Both the position numbers and the translations under genes were made by a program. A stretch of 64,000 bases of DNA from the NCBI GenBank assembly GCA_029265125.1, contig JAJUJX010000009.1, positions 1 to 64,000 on the forward strand. The letters are read 5' to 3'. The stretch is from Tolumonas sp008015085. GTDB taxonomy: Bacteria; Pseudomonadota; Gammaproteobacteria; Enterobacterales; Aeromonadaceae. Of this stretch, positions 61,645 to 64,000 are shown piece after piece (positions within the stretch are counted from its first letter, which is position 1; each line of letters starts with the position of its first letter). The notes under the pieces are model-generated. The model saw only the letters and a list, made by a program, of their open reading frames with translations, did no database searches and had not been told where the DNA came from.

Positions 61645-62661
61645 ATGGCAAAGACACAGGATATTCAACTCGCAATAACAGCGGCATTTTCTGAAGTAAA
61701 GAAAGAAACCGGCGAAGTAATTACATTAGTTCCAAACAGTAACAACACCGTGCAACCTGTCGCGCTGATGCGGTTAGGTTTGTTTGTTCCGACGCTAAAA
61801 TCAACAGCCAAAGGCCGGAAAGGGCTGATGGTGACGACAAATGCTACGGAAGAGCTAAAACAGTTATCACTAGTGACATCAGAAGGGTTTGATAATATTC
61901 AAATTACTGGTGCCCGTCTGGATATGGATAACGATTTCAAAACGTGGGTCGGGATCATTCATGCGTTTGCTAAGCATAGGGTGATTGGCGATAAAGTCAC
62001 TTTGCCGTTTGTTGAGTTTGTTAAGCTTTGTGGTATTCCATCAAGCCGCTCTTCTGCCGCATTACGTAAACGGATCGATGCATCACTGCAGCGGATCGCA
62101 ACTAACACTTTATCGTTTACAGCAAAAGATAAGGCATACCATACTCACTTAGTGCAATCTGCGTATTTTGATATTAAAAACGATGTTGTCGTGATCCAGG
62201 CTGATCCAAAAATTTTTGAATTATATCAATTCGATAGAAAAGTTTTATTGCAGTTGAGAGCCATCAATGCTCTTTCCAGAAAAGAAAGTGCCCAGGCTCT
62301 CTACACCTACATAGAAAGTTTACCTCAGGATATCAAACCAATTTCGTTAGCCAGGCTCCGGGCCAGATTGAATTTAACGTCGAGAACCATTACGCAGAAT
62401 GCGACGGTGCGTAAGGCTATGGAACAATTGCGGGAAATTGGTTATCTCGATTACACCGAGTTTCAGCGTAATCGCTCAGTGTACTTTCATGTTCACTACA
62501 GACGACCTAAATTGCAGCCTGCTGTGTTACCTCCACCGCTACCTATTGATAGTGATGCTGATATTGGCTCTGATGATGCTGATGATTTTTCACATATCGT
62601 CGCGACTCTCACCAAAGAAGAACTTGCTATCTTACAGCGCTTGAGAGAGAGCAAGGCATAG
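61645..62661 (+). CDS. repA: P1-family replication initiator RepA
   Basis: This 338-residue initiator of the P1/P7 RepA group has NSNNTVQPVALMRLGLFVPTL near residue 31, ITGARLDMDNDFKTWVGIIHAFAKH, PFVEFVKLCGIPSSRSSAALRKRI, FELYQFDRKVLLQLRAINAL, KESAQALYTYIESLPQDIKPISLARLRARL and VRKAMEQLREIGYLDYTEF (quoted in pieces, each conserved in P1 RepA). Two winged-helix domains bind iterons. It is about 50 residues longer than P1 RepA, with an acidic, Pro- and Asp-rich C-terminal tail. The ATG has only a weak ribosome site. Iteron blocks on both sides indicate copy-number control by autorepression and handcuffing. Confidence 0.94.
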   Translation: MAKTQDIQLAITAAFSEVKKETGEVITLVPNSNNTVQPVALMRLGLFVPTLKSTAKGRKGLMVTTNATEELKQLSLVTSEGFDNIQITGARLDMDNDFKTWVGIIHAFAKHRVIGDKVTLPFVEFVKLCGIPSSRSSAALRKRIDASLQRIATNTLSFTAKDKAYHTHLVQSAYFDIKNDVVVIQADPKIFELYQFDRKVLLQLRAINALSRKESAQALYTYIESLPQDIKPISLARLRARLNLTSRTITQNATVRKAMEQLREIGYLDYTEFQRNRSVYFHVHYRRPKLQPAVLPPPLPIDSDADIGSDDADDFSHIVATLTKEELAILQRLRESKA

Positions 62662-62705
62662 CTATTAGTTATGCCTGATCATGTTGTTTCTCGTTTCTAA
62701 TCAAT

Positions 62706-62861
62706 AACCACTAGAGTGAGTAATTCTCTCTATAGTGGTTATTTTCCTTTGTCGGCATCTATATCCACTATAAAGAGTTATAATCACTGTAGAGAGTAAT
62801 AATCCCGATTACTTCAGTGGGGGAGGGGATAGATCAGGTTTCTTTGCTCATTACAGTGGTT
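62706..62861. repeat. Iterons, block 3 (downstream of repA, incA-like)
   Basis: Copies lie at 62706-62722 (+), 62724-62740 (-), 62763-62779 (+), 62782-62798 (+) and 62845-62861 (-), for example AACCACTAGAGTGAGTA and TTCTCTCTATAGTGGTT. P1 has a comparable block, incA, after repA that titrates RepA and lowers copy number. Mixed orientation here is a difference from the origin block. Confidence 0.82.
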
Positions 62862-62905
62862 AATCTGTAGCGCACTGGTTCTTGTGTTTCATGCCTGTTT
62901 GGGTT

Positions 62906-62927
62906 TGGCGATTTCATACTGAAATTC
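62906..62927. promoter_or_regulatory. Second ParB-box cluster near repA
   Basis: A 22-bp sequence starting TGGCGATTTCATACTG is identical to 58253-58274 in the parS arm. It contains one B-box and two inverted A-boxes. No second arm is evident nearby. It is a possible extra ParB site 4.65 kb from parS. Bases 62928-63283 after it hold no gene I can support. Confidence 0.65.
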
Positions 62928-63283
62928 GGCGGATAAAAAAGAAATAATATAAATAAAAACAATCTGTTGGGTAAAACAGATTGTTGGGCGTATCTCTACA
63001 AAGCTTGGTTTGGATCAATATAGTCAATTTATTTTTCAGTGTTAGCCTCGGGCTTCACCAAAAGAGCATTAAAACAGTGAATGCCCCAATGTGGGGATCT
63101 CAAATGATGCAAGCGGTGATAAGTTTTGGCCTAAGAGCAGGATATCAAGTTGAATATAAGCAATTTGGCGCCGAAATAGCTGGTTTTAATATTGGCCTGT
63201 GCTTTGCATTGATTACTTGGTAATGACGCACTTGATGATCATGGCGTGCACTCACGCTGACCTCTGTGCCAACAATTTGATAA

Positions 63284-63378
63284 TGGGTGACTAGGGTTCC
63301 GGCTCACATGTGAGTGTCTGGTCCGAGAGTTACCGACCTTCCTGAAGGTTACACGGCGGGACAAAAGCCCGGGAGAGC
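63284..63378 (+). ncRNA. Guanidine-I riboswitch (ykkC)
   Basis: The leader carries the conserved ykkC blocks in order: CTAGGGTTCCG (63291-63301), CTGGTCCGAGAG (63318-63329) and ACACGGCGGGACAAAAGCCC (63351-63370), followed by GGGAGA. These are the conserved core elements of the class that senses guanidine. The expression platform is probably the GAGAG/CTCTC hairpin that follows (about 63372-63402) before the transporter gene. Turn-on of the downstream gene by guanidine is known for this class. Confidence 0.9.
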
Positions 63379-63436
63379 AGAGGCGCACAGCCATGATCTC
63401 TCGTATTTGACTACCGTGACTCCCAGGGAGGGAACC

Positions 63437-64000
63437 ATGAAAAAAACTTCATTTCGCAAATGGCTTTGTGCTGGTCTATTACCGCTTCTGTTACTGGGCT
63501 CTGGTCCTGCTTTCGCAAAAGAAAAATTCAAAATCGCGTGGACGATTTACGCTGGCTGGATGCCATGGGATTACGCTGCACAAAGCGGCATCATCAAAAA
63601 ATGGGCGGATAAATACGATATCGAGATCGATGTTGTGCAGGTCAACGACTACGTCGAATCAATCAACCAATACACGGCAGGTGGCTTTGATGGTTGCGTG
63701 ATGACCAACATGGACGCGCTGACTATACCTGCGGCGGGTGGTGTTGATTCTACCGCGATGATCATCGGTGATTACTCCAACGGTAACGACGGTATCGTGC
63801 TGAAAGGCAAATCCAGTCTGAAAGATATCAAAAGCCAATCGGTCAATCTGGTTGAACTGAGTGTGTCGCACTACCTGTTAGCGCGTGCGCTTGAAACAGC
63901 GGGTATGACGGAGAAAGACGTGAAAACCGTTAACACGTCAGATGCCGATATCGTCTCTGCTTACACCACCAAAGATGTGACGGCTGCGGTGACATGGAAC
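63437..64000 (+). CDS. ABC transporter substrate-binding protein (guanidine/urea-type), N-terminal part
   Basis: The first 188 codons of a periplasmic binding protein run off the window. A Sec signal peptide (KKTSFRKWLCAGLLPLLLLGSGPAFAKE, cleavage after AFA) precedes FKIAWTIYAGWMPWDYAAQSG, VQVNDYVESINQYTAGGFDGCVMTNMDAL and GIVLKGKSSLKDIKSQSVNLVELSVSHYLLARAL (quoted loosely by segment). It resembles NMT1/taurine-type proteins annotated as urea ABC transporter components, which often sit under ykkC riboswitches next to guanidine or urea carboxylase genes. Substrate is thus probably guanidine. GGGAGG lies 7 nt before the ATG. Confidence 0.88.
   Translation, partial: MKKTSFRKWLCAGLLPLLLLGSGPAFAKEKFKIAWTIYAGWMPWDYAAQSGIIKKWADKYDIEIDVVQVNDYVESINQYTAGGFDGCVMTNMDALTIPAAGGVDSTAMIIGDYSNGNDGIVLKGKSSLKDIKSQSVNLVELSVSHYLLARALETAGMTEKDVKTVNTSDADIVSAYTTKDVTAAVTWN

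Noticed and set aside
60891..62861. Regular short repeats resembling a CRISPR array.
   Set aside because: Units are 17 bp, degenerate, in pairs and in both orientations around repA, without uniform spacers or cas genes. They are iterons.
58253..62927. The two identical 22-bp repeats looked at first like ends of an IS21 element, because an istA fossil lies nearby.
   Set aside because: They contain the ParB A- and B-boxes in the P1 arrangement and one lies right after parB, so parS explains them better.
62981..63223. An 80-residue open frame with a hydrophobic segment.
   Set aside because: No ribosome site, no recognised family, atypical composition; not supported as a gene.

Overview
The window looks like a mid-GC gammaproteobacterium. 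Metabolic and siderophore genes resemble those of Enterobacterales, Vibrionales and Aeromonadales. A Tolumonas-like member of the Aeromonadales is my best guess, but no rRNA or marker gene is present to prove it. Housekeeping-like genes (tal, tkt, metE, ascorbate use) lie in the same 64 kb as a complete P1-type plasmid replicon, so this is either a large plasmid or chromid, or a chromosome with an integrated P1-like replicon. The window alone cannot decide between these.

Layout. 1-9.7 kb: an L-ascorbate (ula) regulon of two divergent operons. The minus-strand operon encodes a fused PTS EIIC-EIIB, EIIA, UlaF, UlaD, transaldolase and transketolase. The plus-strand operon encodes UlaG, a HAD phosphatase, UlaE and the repressor UlaR. 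Together they take ascorbate to xylulose 5-phosphate and on into the pentose phosphate pathway. 9.7-18.5 kb: a chemoreceptor, a VF530-family protein, the metR/metE pair with MetR boxes, a small membrane protein, and a diguanylate cyclase with periplasmic-binding and hemerythrin domains. 18.6-29.2 kb: catechol siderophore genes entCEBA-D, fepB, entS and fepDGC, with three Fur-box-like sites. 29.2-34.2 kb: a divergent DapB-like protein, a ClC exchanger, an ion antiporter and an orphan CHASE sensor. 34.2-42.8 kb: a TnpB-type IS end relic and a T6SS cargo island (VgrG, EagR-type chaperone, prePAAR-PAAR-Rhs nuclease toxin, immunity protein, displaced Rhs tip).

42.8-55.4 kb: the second half of the siderophore system. 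It holds a 2868-residue two-module NRPS, an MbtH protein, a Fes-type esterase, a perfect Fur palindrome and a FhuA/FvtA-type receptor. The NRPS reads C-A-PCP-E-C-A-PCP-TE. Module 2 is EntF-like and serine-specific. Module 1 has an acidic binding pocket and an epimerase. The likely product is therefore not enterobactin but a cyclic oligomer of DHB-D-(basic amino acid)-L-Ser, of the vanchrobactin/chrysobactin type.

55.4-63 kb: a Tus homologue with two inverted Ter-like sites in front of it, a DUF1543 protein, an IS21 istA fossil, and a P1-like maintenance region. That region has parS, parB and parA, an origin with DnaA boxes, five GATC repeats and iterons, repA, and a downstream iteron block with a second ParB box. 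63.3-64 kb: a guanidine-I (ykkC) riboswitch in front of an ABC-transporter substrate-binding protein that runs off the end.
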